This document shows positions 8,362-16,488 of a stretch of DNA of 64,000 bases, in pieces. Each line of letters begins with the position of its first letter. Position 1 is the stretch's first letter. The notes beneath the pieces are model-generated. The model had not been told where the DNA came from. It saw nothing but the letters and a program-made list of their open reading frames with translations, and did no database searches. The DNA lies in NCBI GenBank assembly GCA_025057995.1, contig JANXEW010000001.1, positions 310,001-374,000 on the forward strand. The letters run 5' to 3'. Origin of the DNA: Thermofilaceae archaeon. Its GTDB lineage: Archaea > Thermoproteota > Thermoprotei > Thermofilales > Thermofilaceae. The translations under genes and the position numbers were made by a program.

Positions 8362-8821
8362 TCTCGCTCCCACGGGTCACGGTCAACCCCGTAACATCCT
8401 CTTTTAGGAGGCTGGTTGTTTCGTGAGCTTTTACGTGGCTCAAACAACTCAGGAACTATTAAGCCTCTATGAGGAAGGCGTCAGACGCTGATGCCTAGGC
8501 TTCGTATACCTGTGTGAGAGTTTTCCTCAAAGATGTCTCCCGCCGCGAACCTAGCGAAGCCTTCCCAACTGAGGTAGAGGGGCATCCGCCCACTAAACGC
8601 CGAGGTCCTCCGGGATCCGGTAGACTATACTCGAGCGTTCAAAGGACGTCGACGCAAACCTTTTGGAGTATGCTGGGTTCGGCGTCAGTTTTCATACACT
8701 TTCAGATGGCGCTAACACTGGTCGCTGCATGGGAGAGAAGGCTGGACGGGCGAGTAAAATGACCTAAGCTGGTTAAATAGGCTAGTAGCGGGTTCCACAA
8801 GGACTTTAACGAAGCTCTCCG

Positions 8822-9280
8822 CTAAATTTTCTCACAGAGGAACTCTTTCTCGAGCAGGATGTAACTTAAGTTCTCGCCGCGCTTCTCTAAGAACGTGAGC
8901 AAGTTTTCATCTCTCGTTAAAAGAAGTATTCTACGAGTCAGAGAGGTCTCGTAGAGTAAAAGGTCTATCAAGTCCGGGAAGCCTGCTCTCTTAAGTTCTA
9001 AGGCTTTCAAATAGCCTTCAGGCGTAGGCGTAGCTTTCTCAAACTCTTCCTCGATTATTTTAAGGCCGAGTAGAAGGGTTGCAGTATCGTAGTTAAGTTT
9101 AGCGATTTTCCCTAGCGCTTCAAGAAGGCTAAAAGGACTGTAGTATAACTTAACCTTCCCATTCCTCCAAAGCTTCCCGAGTTTTTCGATCGTGGTCTCT
9201 ACCTCCTTTACGCGAACCCCTAGAATAGGTAGAATGTAGGTCGTATCTGGGAGCACGCGTAGTTCAGCTGAAGAGTTCAC
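8822..9280 (-). CDS. vapC: VapC-like PIN-domain toxin
   Basis: The 152-residue protein starts its fold with LPDTTYILPILGV, where D12 is the first metal-binding acid. SPFSLLEALGKI supplies the next acid, and PDLIDLLLYETS and LLTRDENLLTFL give the C-terminal acidic strands of a PIN ribonuclease. VapC toxins cut tRNA or rRNA when released from VapB. The gene follows and overlaps the AbrB-type gene by 17 bases. GTG 9280 is preceded by GGAG and is preferred to an upstream in-frame start that would lie deep inside the antitoxin gene. A GTG at 9256 is a second option. Confidence 0.8.
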   Translation of the reverse strand: MNSSAELRVLPDTTYILPILGVRVKEVETTIEKLGKLWRNGKVKLYYSPFSLLEALGKIAKLNYDTATLLLGLKIIEEEFEKATPTPEGYLKALELKRAGFPDLIDLLLYETSLTRRILLLTRDENLLTFLEKRGENLSYILLEKEFLCEKI

Positions 9281-9515
9281 GTTGCATCTCCTCAGACTCC
9301 TTCTCAAACTCCTCGAACGTTGTCTCAGCGAACTTAGGCCCCCTCAAAGCTACGTCGAATGGGTCTGGGATCGGTTCCAACACTATCTTCGAACCTACTA
9401 CTTGTACTTTCACGTAACCTTTCTCTCTCAAACCTACAGCTTTCGCCACTGCTTTAGGTATGTAGATGGTATACTTCCTAGAAACGCGTACTTTAACCTC
9501 CTTTAGCTCAGCCAT
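9264..9515 (-). CDS. vapB: VapB-like antitoxin, AbrB/SpoVT fold
   Basis: This 83-residue protein begins MAELKEVKVRVSRKYTIYIP, then KAVAKAVGLREKGYVKV, the swapped-hairpin DNA-binding fold of AbrB/MazE antitoxins. The C-terminal third (DPFDVALRGPKFAETTFEEF) is extended and acidic and would wrap the PIN toxin. Its stop overlaps the vapC start, so the two are translated together. As in other VapBC pairs, the dimer probably represses its own promoter; a TATA-like ATATTCATAAACC lies about 40 bases upstream. Identification rests on the domain and the pairing. Confidence 0.85.
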   Translation of the reverse strand: MAELKEVKVRVSRKYTIYIPKAVAKAVGLREKGYVKVQVVGSKIVLEPIPDPFDVALRGPKFAETTFEEFEKESEEMQRELFS

Positions 9516-9831
9516 CGTCCAACTCTCAGACAGACGTGTTTCTGGGTTTATGAATATTTCTGGGTCTAGCGTGAGGGATGGGTAGCGGCGTTTAGACCCA
9601 ATTGTTCAAGTTGAAAAGCTTAGCCAAGTCGACGAGCTAGAGAACATTCCAAGCTGTGTAAGCTTCAAGATTATAAAGCGGGACTCAAGATATACTATCA
9701 ACTTTAAACCTCCGAGCACAGTGTAAAAAGTCTGGTAATCATGCATGAGTCGCGGCTGTACAAACGGGCGTAAATACCCTAAACTCCGTTTTTACTTGAA
9801 TGGAAAGGTCCGTTTGAGGAGGGTTTCATGA
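9516..9831. other. Spacer between vapB and tRNA-Pro, no gene seen
   Basis: Apart from the vapB promoter region at the left, I see no open frame with coding character, no repeat and no RNA motif here. Confidence 0.5.
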
Positions 9832-9928
9832 TGGGACCGCCGGGATTTGAACCCGGGTTCACCAGCGTTCCGGTGACAACGGGGGAACACCCCCAGGCTG
9901 GCATCCTACCAAGCTAGACTACGGCCCC
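9832..9928 (-). tRNA. tRNA-Pro(GGG) with a 23-base intron
   Basis: Read on the minus strand, the acceptor stem is GGGGCCG/CGGTCCC with discriminator A. The D arm is GTCT...GGAT, the anticodon stem CCAGC/GCTGG, and the T arm CCGGG-TTCAAAT-CCCGG. Anticodon GGG is followed by G37. The loop is interrupted after position 37 by about 23 bases, leaving a 74-base mature tRNA. CCA is not encoded. The 97-base gene has the layout expected for splicing by the archaeal bulge-helix-bulge endonuclease. Confidence 0.92.
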
Positions 9929-10110
9929 CGGGAGAGGGGGTTGAGACGTGAACTTAAGCGTTTTGGCAAATTGTTGTTGAATATCCATGGAGGGGGTGGC
10001 GGTCTCGTAGCTAGTTCGTTGAAGACTTTGCGTCAACGCTCGTAGAAGAGTTAAACCTATGAAAGAGATTTTTCTACAGCTTTAATTGGAGTTAATATAG
10101 ACTCTGTTTC

Positions 10111-10755
10111 TTAAAGTCTCATCATCTTGTAGATTTTCACCTCCCATTCGACGACCTCCCGGGGGACTTTAGTCGGTTCTCCGAGGATTCTGGCTAAGAC
10201 ATAGGAGTGCGCAGTTCTCTCCACGCATTCTAGCACGTTAAGGGCTTCGTCCATGTTCTTTCCACAGGCTAGCACGCCGTGGTTTGCAAGAATTACTGCG
10301 TTGCGGTCTGCTAAAGTTTTCACAGCGTTTTCAGCCAGCTGTTCTGTACCAGACGGAGCGTAGTCGGCTACTTTCACTTCACCGCCCACGTATAAGGCGA
10401 GTTCCTCAACCACAGGTTCGAGGTCTATCCTTAGTATGGAGAGAACTGTAGCGTAGATCGGGTGCGCGTGAATGACCGCGCTTACATCCTTCCTATTCCT
10501 GTAGACCGCAAGGTGTAGTGGGAGCTCCACTGAAGGCTTCCCATCCCCCTCTATCAGGTTCCCCTCCCAGTCTACAACAAGCAACTCTTCAGGTCTTAAA
10601 GCAGCCTTCCGTTTACCGCTAGGCGTGACTATGAACACCCCCTCCCCTACCCTAGCGCTTACGTTGCCTGAGTAACCGTAGTTTAGCCCCTTCCTCTCCA
10701 TGATTTTAAAGGCTCTCACTATCTGTCTCCTCAGCTCCGGGTATTTTACGCTCAC
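10111..10755 (-). CDS. Class II aldolase/adducin-family protein (fuculose-phosphate aldolase-like)
   Basis: The 214-residue protein has GNVSAR near residue 30, TPSG at 44-47, the catalytic glutamate in PSVELPLH (E77), and zinc ligands H96 and H98 (IHAHP) and H159 (ANHG). Such enzymes split sugar 1-phosphates such as L-fuculose 1-phosphate to dihydroxyacetone phosphate and an aldehyde. Some archaeal members serve pentose or methylthio-sugar salvage instead. A fucose-isomerase-family gene lies far away at 38049. The GTG start has a TATA-like TTTTTTATTC about 30 bases upstream, inside the 37-base gap to the acetyltransferase gene. Confidence 0.87.
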   Translation of the reverse strand: MSVKYPELRRQIVRAFKIMERKGLNYGYSGNVSARVGEGVFIVTPSGKRKAALRPEELLVVDWEGNLIEGDGKPSVELPLHLAVYRNRKDVSAVIHAHPIYATVLSILRIDLEPVVEELALYVGGEVKVADYAPSGTEQLAENAVKTLADRNAVILANHGVLACGKNMDEALNVLECVERTAHSYVLARILGEPTKVPREVVEWEVKIYKMMRL

Positions 10756-10792
10756 GGGGGAAGGATGAAGCCTGAGAATAAAAAATGTTGGG

Positions 10793-11260
10793 CTAATCTA
10801 GCTTCTTCTCAAGATAGAGTCTAGATACTTGAAAACCCCTTTTCTCATACCATTTGATCGCGACAGCGTTTGAAACAGGGGTTAAGAGAGCTATCCTCTC
10901 CACCTTCCTGGCCCTACAGAACTTTTCGATAGCAGCTAGGAGGGCTGAACCTACACCAACCCCCCTAGCCTCTCCGATAACCTCAATGTCGTATAAGTAA
11001 CCTATCGGGACGTAGTTGACAGAGTCAAGCCGGATGCCTACCCACGCAGCTCCGAGCACTTTTCCTTCCTCACTTACAGCTAGGAATATCTTGTTTTCCA
11101 TATTTAAATTATATAATGTTTCTACAAGCTTCCTGTGTTGTACGCAATACTCTTCGAAGGTAAGCTTCTGTTTAACTTCCTCGTCGACAAAGCTCCAGCT
11201 GGCTTCTCTATCGATAGCGATAAATGATTCTAGGTCTCCTTCAACTATTCTAAACTTCAT
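10793..11260 (-). CDS. GNAT-family N-acetyltransferase
   Basis: The GNAT core is clear: YLYDIEVIGEARGVGVGSALLAA holds the acetyl-CoA pyrophosphate loop (R/G-x-x-G-x-G/A). It is followed by ALLTPVSNAVAIKWYEKRGF, the typical last helix and strand. Length is about 155 residues. ATG 11260 overlaps the 3' end of the PP-loop gene by 11 bases, so the two are translationally coupled. The acceptor is unknown. The tight pairing suggests that it acts in the same pathway as the PP-loop ATPase. Confidence 0.85.
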   Translation of the reverse strand: MKFRIVEGDLESFIAIDREASWSFVDEEVKQKLTFEEYCVQHRKLVETLYNLNMENKIFLAVSEEGKVLGAAWVGIRLDSVNYVPIGYLYDIEVIGEARGVGVGSALLAAIEKFCRARKVERIALLTPVSNAVAIKWYEKRGFQVSRLYLEKKLD

Positions 11261-12722
11261 CACAACCACCTATATTGAGGATCTCTTCTCTCGTCGTATC
11301 CACCCACCTACCCTGCCTGAAGATACAGTAGCCTAACGTGTATTTCTCTAAAATTGTGAAGACTCTTTCTCTCACCCGGCAATCGGGGATGGCGTCGGGA
11401 TGTGAGCTTAAATCGTCGAAGAGCATTTTCTCAATGTGGTAGTGAGGTTCGGCTCTCGGCAGGTTCAACCCCAAAACCTTATTAGCTAGGTATGCAGAAT
11501 GTTCGAGTTCAGCTTCACCTATCCTGTATCGGCGCTCCACGATACGCCTACCTAAGTCAGCGTAGGTCCTCTTCCTGTACCCCATCACCGTTGGATCTAC
11601 GCCGTTAGCAAGGAGGAACAGTATGACACCAGTACACTTAAAACACCTACCGCAGGGTATTAGCTTACCATTGGCGTAGATAGGAGAGTGGCAGCTCATA
11701 GCTAGCTTCAACAGTTGAGGGTATCTACGCGCCAAGACGCGGGTTACGATAAGCTTCGTTATCGAGCGGATCGGTGACCACTGTTTTATCTGAAACCCTC
11801 TTTCAGCAAACCATTCAGTCATAAACTTCTCAAACTCTTGGCTTTGATCGTACGTAGCGCAGTAGTGTTTAATACCTTTAAACTCTAGCTTGTAGCCGGT
11901 AAAGTCGTCGAACTCGTTACCAAAACATATGTTTCCTATGCCATACTTTAATGCGAAGGGTAGGAAGGAGAAAGCGTAGTGCTCGAACCAGAAGAGCCTG
12001 ATCGGGTAGATCTCTCGGCTCTTTCTCTGGAAGTTTGGTACGAGAAGGTTCATGTTCCGCTCAACGAAGGTGAAGAGCCTATCGACGTTACTCCAAACTT
12101 TCATAGTGTTGGGAACATTTTGCTTAAACCAATTGTACGCGTTAAGCGCAACAAACCAGTGGCGTCCCGCCTCGTTAAGGAAGCAAGGGTAGACTTTCAA
12201 CCCCACTTCGGACAAGAGACCGTAAGCTAAGAGGCTGTCTTGCCCGCCGGAGGACATAACGATACAGGATCCCGGATCCCCCTCGTGTTCCAGTGACGTG
12301 CCAGTGAAGGTTTCAGGTACGCTTACGTGTGCTCTAGGCTTCGCTTGTTCAGGCGTAATTTCATCCAAGGGGGGTATGAACTCTTCTCTTACCAACCCGG
12401 TCCTCGAGACGATCCTGTTGACGAAGATCTCCCTAGCAGTTACTTCAGCCATGCTCGTGAAGAATTTCAAGTCTAGCTCGTGTAGAGGGAACTTGAACTC
12501 TACCTCGTCGCTAAAGAGAACATAGTTAACGGCTGGGACGATGCTAGTGAGTCTCGCGACCTCCTTCAACCCTCTAACGTTGACGTCCTCTGGATAACTT
12601 TGTATGAGAGGATAGCTCTTCCTCAAGCCTTCAAACTCGAGGGTGTAAACTGCAGAAAACCCCCTCGATCTTACTTTCACGTCGCTGATGGAGATTCGGT
12701 CAAAACATTTTAGGTCAGCCAC
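11250..12722 (-). CDS. PP-loop ATPase with QueC-like cysteine cluster
   Basis: Residues 158-163 are SGGQDS, the pyrophosphate-binding P-loop of N-type ATP pyrophosphatases. Further on, CHSP...CGRCFKC (about residues 341-362) gives four cysteines spaced much like the zinc site of QueC, the 7-cyano-7-deazaguanine synthase. The protein has 490 residues, about twice QueC, with a 150-residue N-terminal domain (strand-rich, no family known to me) and a C-terminal helical tail. It probably adenylates a carboxylate or similar group. An alternative is the MurL-type epimerase group, which also has an ATP-dependent PP-loop. Coupling to an acetyltransferase is unlike a plain queuosine-pathway locus. Confidence 0.75.
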   Translation of the reverse strand: MADLKCFDRISISDVKVRSRGFSAVYTLEFEGLRKSYPLIQSYPEDVNVRGLKEVARLTSIVPAVNYVLFSDEVEFKFPLHELDLKFFTSMAEVTAREIFVNRIVSRTGLVREEFIPPLDEITPEQAKPRAHVSVPETFTGTSLEHEGDPGSCIVMSSGGQDSLLAYGLLSEVGLKVYPCFLNEAGRHWFVALNAYNWFKQNVPNTMKVWSNVDRLFTFVERNMNLLVPNFQRKSREIYPIRLFWFEHYAFSFLPFALKYGIGNICFGNEFDDFTGYKLEFKGIKHYCATYDQSQEFEKFMTEWFAERGFQIKQWSPIRSITKLIVTRVLARRYPQLLKLAMSCHSPIYANGKLIPCGRCFKCTGVILFLLANGVDPTVMGYRKRTYADLGRRIVERRYRIGEAELEHSAYLANKVLGLNLPRAEPHYHIEKMLFDDLSSHPDAIPDCRVRERVFTILEKYTLGYCIFRQGRWVDTTREEILNIGGCDEV

Positions 12723-13161
12723 TACGCTCGTAAAATCCTCTCTCCGAAGGCGTATATAATACCCACTTTTAGTGAACCTAGAACCCGTATACTCGTAACT
12801 TTTAAACTTATATAAATGAAAACTTAAACAGAAAGATGTATTAAGTTAAACTTCTATATACTTATGAATCTATAGCCTAAAGGATATTCAGCATCAATTA
12901 AGGAGAATATAATCTTTTAGAACTTAAGAAGATGTAATCACAGTTAAAAAGGAGTGGAACTCGATCGCCTGAACATAAAGTAGTGCTCTCCTAATAACTG
13001 CCTCGGGTTCCATAGTTCCTCGAACTTAGTTTACACTAGCGCTTTGCAGTAGGGTCAACGCGACATGGGAAGGGGTCTCAGGAACTTTAACTTGTCGTCG
13101 TCCTCTAAAGCGGTTTTTCTAGATAGTTAGTATCTAAAACGCATCGCGCGAAGGGGGTTAC
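12723..13161. other. AT-rich divergent spacer, no gene seen
   Basis: The spacer separates the PP-loop gene (minus) from the asparaginase-like gene (plus). It is strongly AT-rich from 12740 to 12950 (for example TTTAAACTTATATAAATG near 12800), which probably contains the minus-strand promoter. I see no frame, tRNA or clear repeat. Confidence 0.45.
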
Positions 13162-14097
13162 GTGAGACCTGCGATAATCGTGCACGGCGGTGCAGGTAGG
13201 GTTCGCGACAAGGTAGATGAAAGGCTAGAAGTGTTACAGCAGGCTGTTAGCAGGGGATACAAGCTTTTATGTGACGGAGCCTCTGCGCTTGACGCTGTTG
13301 TAGAGGCCGTTGTTGTCATGGAGGATTCAGGTTTACTGAATGCAGGTCTAGGTTGTGCGCTCACTTTTGACGGGGAGGCCGAGCTGGACGCAGGCGTCAT
13401 GGATAGTGGATCGGGGGTTATCGGAGCTGTTGCAGCCGTTCGTAGAGTGAAAAACCCTATCCTGTTAGCCAGGAAAGTGGCGGAGCTCACTGACCACCTA
13501 CTTCTCGTAGGCGAAGGGGCGGAGAAGTTTGCGGAGGTTCTAGGCTTAACCGTCTCTAAAGAGTGTCTCATTACGAGCGAGAAGCTAGCTAGGCTGGAAG
13601 AGTTGAAAAAGAGGTGGATGAAGGGGGAAGACTTCACTTGGCTGGTGAAACTTCGTACTCTCACCGTAGAGTATCCTGACTTATTCGGTACAGTGGGTGC
13701 AGCTGCCGTCGACAAGAAGGGTAATACTGCTGCCGCCACCTCTACCGGTGGTTACTGGTTGAAGCTGAGGGGTAGAGTAGGGGATACGCCAATCCCTGGG
13801 GCCGGCTTCGACGCGTTGAAGGGTGTCGGAGCGTGCTCAGCCACGGGTGTAGGTGAAGCTATAATCAGGTACATTCTTTGTCGCAAAGTTTGCGAGCTGA
13901 TGGCGAAAGGGTTTGATGCGCGAGCTTCTACGGAGGAGGCTATTAGAAGGATGAGTGTAGAGATAGGTGAAGGTACGGCGGGAGTTGTAGCGGTTGACGC
14001 CTGCGGCAACATCGGTTATGCTTTCAACACCGAGGCTATGCTCGTCGGCTACGTAAAGGATGGGGACGTGAAAGCGACGCTCCTGCGAAGAAGTTAA
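13162..14097 (+). CDS. Isoaspartyl peptidase / plant-type L-asparaginase
   Basis: This Ntn-hydrolase opens RPAIIVHGGAG and has SALDAVVEAVVVMEDSG and the autocleavage site GTVGAAAVDKKGN, where T177 becomes the N-terminal nucleophile of the beta chain. STGGYWLKLRGRVGDTPIPGAG lines the active site. The precursor of 311 residues would split into chains of about 176 and 134. It removes isoaspartyl residues from damaged proteins and peptides or hydrolyses asparagine. The GTG start directly precedes the conserved N-terminus. A sugar transporter gene follows after 58 bases but has its own promoter. Confidence 0.92.
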   Translation: MRPAIIVHGGAGRVRDKVDERLEVLQQAVSRGYKLLCDGASALDAVVEAVVVMEDSGLLNAGLGCALTFDGEAELDAGVMDSGSGVIGAVAAVRRVKNPILLARKVAELTDHLLLVGEGAEKFAEVLGLTVSKECLITSEKLARLEELKKRWMKGEDFTWLVKLRTLTVEYPDLFGTVGAAAVDKKGNTAAATSTGGYWLKLRGRVGDTPIPGAGFDALKGVGACSATGVGEAIIRYILCRKVCELMAKGFDARASTEEAIRRMSVEIGEGTAGVVAVDACGNIGYAFNTEAMLVGYVKDGDVKATLLRRS

Positions 14098-14125
14098 CGA
14101 GGCAGATGTTGTATTCCAGTGTCAA

Positions 14126-14135
14126 GTTTATAAAC
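14126..14135 (+). promoter_or_regulatory. Palindromic TATA element of the MFS gene
   Basis: GTTTATAAAC is centred 25 bases before GTG 14156, supporting that start and a leaderless message. Confidence 0.6.
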
Positions 14136-14155
14136 TCTTAACCGGCAAGGTCTCC

Positions 14156-15412
14156 GTGAACAGCTTTCAGGGAAAGCTCTTGTTAGTGTTGATGTCAGGC
14201 TGGGCTGTAGGAGCACTCTACGCAGGGCTCGTAAGCGGCACGCTTCCACTCATCCGCATGGAGTTGAACCTTAGCCCTGGGGAGGCTGGAGCGGTTTTAA
14301 GTAGCTGGCTAGCCGGGATGCTTCTCGGAGCCTTGGTATTCGGCTACATAGCCGACAAGCTCGGAAGGAGAGTTTCTCTGATTCTATCTACAGTGTTCAT
14401 GGGCGTCTTCACGCCCCTCAGCGCCGTAGCCAGGAGCTGGTTAGACTTGGTCTTCTACAGGGTTCTCGCAGGGGCCGGGAACGCCGGCTACATGGTTACA
14501 GCTAGCGTCTTGATGAGCGAGTACGCTGCGACAAAGAACAGGGGAAGGAGCGTCGCCATTCTTGAAAGCGCGTGGGCTGTAGGTTGGCTAGCCGCCTTAG
14601 TCCTCTCTAGAGTGCTTGCCCCCGCGTACGGGTGGAGGAGCGTCTTCCTCACCACATCAACTGCTCTACTGCTTGTACCTGCTTTTCACGTTGGAGTCCC
14701 CGAATCCCTCAGGTTTCTCTTTTCGAAGGGGAGAGTTGAGGAAGCTCGAGAACTAGCTATGAGGTTTAAAGTTGAGCTGCCGTCAACCGTTTACGAAGAG
14801 AAGGCTAAGCTGAGCGACATCTTAGCGAAACCTTTCGCTAAAAGGACAGCCATGCTTTGGGTCCACTGGTTTGTGCTTGTTTTAACCTACTGGGGTATAT
14901 TCCTCTGGCTTACGGACATACTCTACTCTCGCGGTATCCCCTTTGTGAAGAGCCTCGATTACTCGATTGCGATAACTCTTGCTCAAGTACCCGGCTACCT
15001 CTCCACAGCTTACTTGATTGAGGTTGTAGGTCGGAAAAAAGTTCTTTCAGTCTACATGTTGGGTGCTGGAGCAGCGAGCATCGGCATGTGGCTCGCCACT
15101 ACTGAAGTAGAGGTCCTCCTTTTTGGTTTACTCGTCTCTTTCTTTAACCTGGGAGCATGGGGCGTAACGTACGCTTATACTCCCGAGCTTTACCCTACTA
15201 AACTGAGGGGGACTGGAAGCGGGTGGGCTAACGCGTTCGGTAGAGTAGGGGGGATACTTGGTCCTTACCTAGCAGGCGCTCTAATGCAAGCCTACGGTAA
15301 CCCGTTAGCTCCTTTCTCCCTTTTCGCGGTCGGCCACATAGTCTCAGCTGTCGTTGTAGCAGCGCTAGGTGTTGAGACGAAAGGTAAAACTTTGGAAGAG
15401 ATTTCAAAGTGA
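14156..15412 (+). CDS. MFS sugar-porter-like transporter
   Basis: This protein of 418 residues has about 12 membrane spans. The loop 2-3 motif GYIADKLGRRVSLI and the matching half-repeat motif around IEVVGRKKVLS are present. PELYPTKLRGTGSGWANAFGR and the C-terminal ETKGKTLEEISK are hallmarks of the sugar porter and related metabolite-proton symporter families. It probably imports a sugar or organic acid with protons. The TrmB-type regulator next to it (15718) is a plausible controller. GTG 14156 is fixed by the TATA element. Confidence 0.85.
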   Translation: MNSFQGKLLLVLMSGWAVGALYAGLVSGTLPLIRMELNLSPGEAGAVLSSWLAGMLLGALVFGYIADKLGRRVSLILSTVFMGVFTPLSAVARSWLDLVFYRVLAGAGNAGYMVTASVLMSEYAATKNRGRSVAILESAWAVGWLAALVLSRVLAPAYGWRSVFLTTSTALLLVPAFHVGVPESLRFLFSKGRVEEARELAMRFKVELPSTVYEEKAKLSDILAKPFAKRTAMLWVHWFVLVLTYWGIFLWLTDILYSRGIPFVKSLDYSIAITLAQVPGYLSTAYLIEVVGRKKVLSVYMLGAGAASIGMWLATTEVEVLLFGLLVSFFNLGAWGVTYAYTPELYPTKLRGTGSGWANAFGRVGGILGPYLAGALMQAYGNPLAPFSLFAVGHIVSAVVVAALGVETKGKTLEEISK

Positions 15413-15717
15413 TGCTTTAACCCCTTTTAGAACTTACGGGTTAAAATTCCATGAGCGTACCAACTTTCAATCCTCTCCGGATGAAGACGTTTTCGTTTAC
15501 TGGCAACCCTCAACCAATAGCCCAAGCCGAAAGTCTTAAAGTTTTAAAGAAGCTTTAGTACGCTAAAGCAATGTTTTCCAAATTTATCCATTCAGTTAGG
15601 TAATTATAGTAACGTTGAGACTTGTAAGTTCAGTGACGGGATATTCAAGTTATGTTTAAGAGGAGAGCTGTAAGCAAGCCTCAACAGATCAACGACCTCC
15701 GAGGGAAGCTCCGTCAA
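15413..15717. other. Convergent spacer, no gene seen
   Basis: The spacer lies between the ends of the MFS gene and the TrmB gene. It is AT-rich with several T runs (near 15540 and 15571-15584). No stem-loop, RNA or coding frame is convincing. Confidence 0.45.
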
Positions 15718-16428
15718 CTACTTTGGGACTTCGCTAGACAACTCCCATATCTTATCGAAATACTTGGCCGCGGTTTTAGCGACTTCCTCATCCATCACCA
15801 AGACGCCGCTCGGCCCGCTGTGCTGGCTAAGGAGGCCAAAGTGAAATAGAAGCCTTTTACAGTCAGTGATCAACATGTCAAGAGGTAGAAACACCTGGAC
15901 AGTTCTCCATTCCCCGTACTTAGGCGCTTGAAGCCCCGGCTCAATTATCCCCCTAATTTTGCGTTTAAGGATTAGTGGCTCAAGCTCTCTAATCAGGTAC
16001 GGTGTAGTGACTGTCAAGAGAATTTCGTTGGCTTCTGAAACGATACCTCTAGCTATCCGCTTCAATGATTCAAGAGTTCGAATAATGTAGACGCCTGCGG
16101 GCACTGTACCGACCCATTCCTTCCCAATAGCTTTGAGAATCTTCTCTGCGCTACGTAGCTCAGTCTCAATCGTTTGCCTCACGTTAGTTAAAGCAACTTC
16201 GGGTTTTACAGGAGCGTAAACCATGGGCGTTCGAGAAACGGCTACAGCCCACCCTTTAGCCTCTAACCTTTTCAGGACCTCGTACACTTTAGTGTAAGGA
16301 ATGTTCGCCGCGTTGCTTACCTCCTGGGGGGTAAGCTCCCCCATTACGAGTAGAGTGGTGTAAGCTCTAGCCTCGTACTCTGAGAGGCCAAGTTTTCGCA
16401 AGGCGTCGACAGCTTTTTCGCTTTCCAT
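15718..16428 (-). CDS. TrmB-family transcriptional regulator
   Basis: The N-terminal winged helix is typical: LRKLGLSEYEARAYTTLLVM, then LTPQEVSNAANIPYTKVYEVLKRLEAKGWA. A coiled helix and a C-terminal sensor domain follow, giving 236 residues. TrmB proteins repress or activate sugar uptake and glycolytic genes and bind sugars in the C-terminal part. This one has the shorter effector region found in many archaeal paralogues. It is divergent from the ABC exporter operon at 16489 (60-base spacer) and convergent with the MFS gene, so either may be its target. Confidence 0.88.
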   Translation of the reverse strand: MESEKAVDALRKLGLSEYEARAYTTLLVMGELTPQEVSNAANIPYTKVYEVLKRLEAKGWAVAVSRTPMVYAPVKPEVALTNVRQTIETELRSAEKILKAIGKEWVGTVPAGVYIIRTLESLKRIARGIVSEANEILLTVTTPYLIRELEPLILKRKIRGIIEPGLQAPKYGEWRTVQVFLPLDMLITDCKRLLFHFGLLSQHSGPSGVLVMDEEVAKTAAKYFDKIWELSSEVPK

Positions 16429-16452
16429 ATTAACTGTTTACCGTGAAAAAGG

Positions 16453-16459
16453 TATAAAA
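16453..16459 (+). promoter_or_regulatory. BRE/TATA of the ABC exporter operon
   Basis: GAAAAAGG followed by TATAAAA is a textbook archaeal BRE plus TATA box. RNA start is expected near 16481, which is downstream of an in-frame TTG at 16468 and favours GTG 16489 as the translation start. Confidence 0.7.
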
Positions 16460-16488
16460 GGATTCCTTTGCAGAGGATTTTGAGTAGA

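Larger units (their letters stand above)
7920..8821. other. 900-base stretch with no recognisable gene
   Basis: The short frames here (77, 72 and 82 codons) show no family features and no convincing start signals. The stretch does hold ordered DNA: a 10-base inverted repeat at 7996-8022, a 12-base tandem duplication at 8338-8361, CCTC-TTTTAG-GAGG at 8397-8410, and a stem GTTGTTT/AAACAAC at 8415-8448 with an internal GAGC/GCTC pair. It may be a decayed gene or element, or hold an untranslated RNA. I cannot identify it. Confidence 0.4.
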
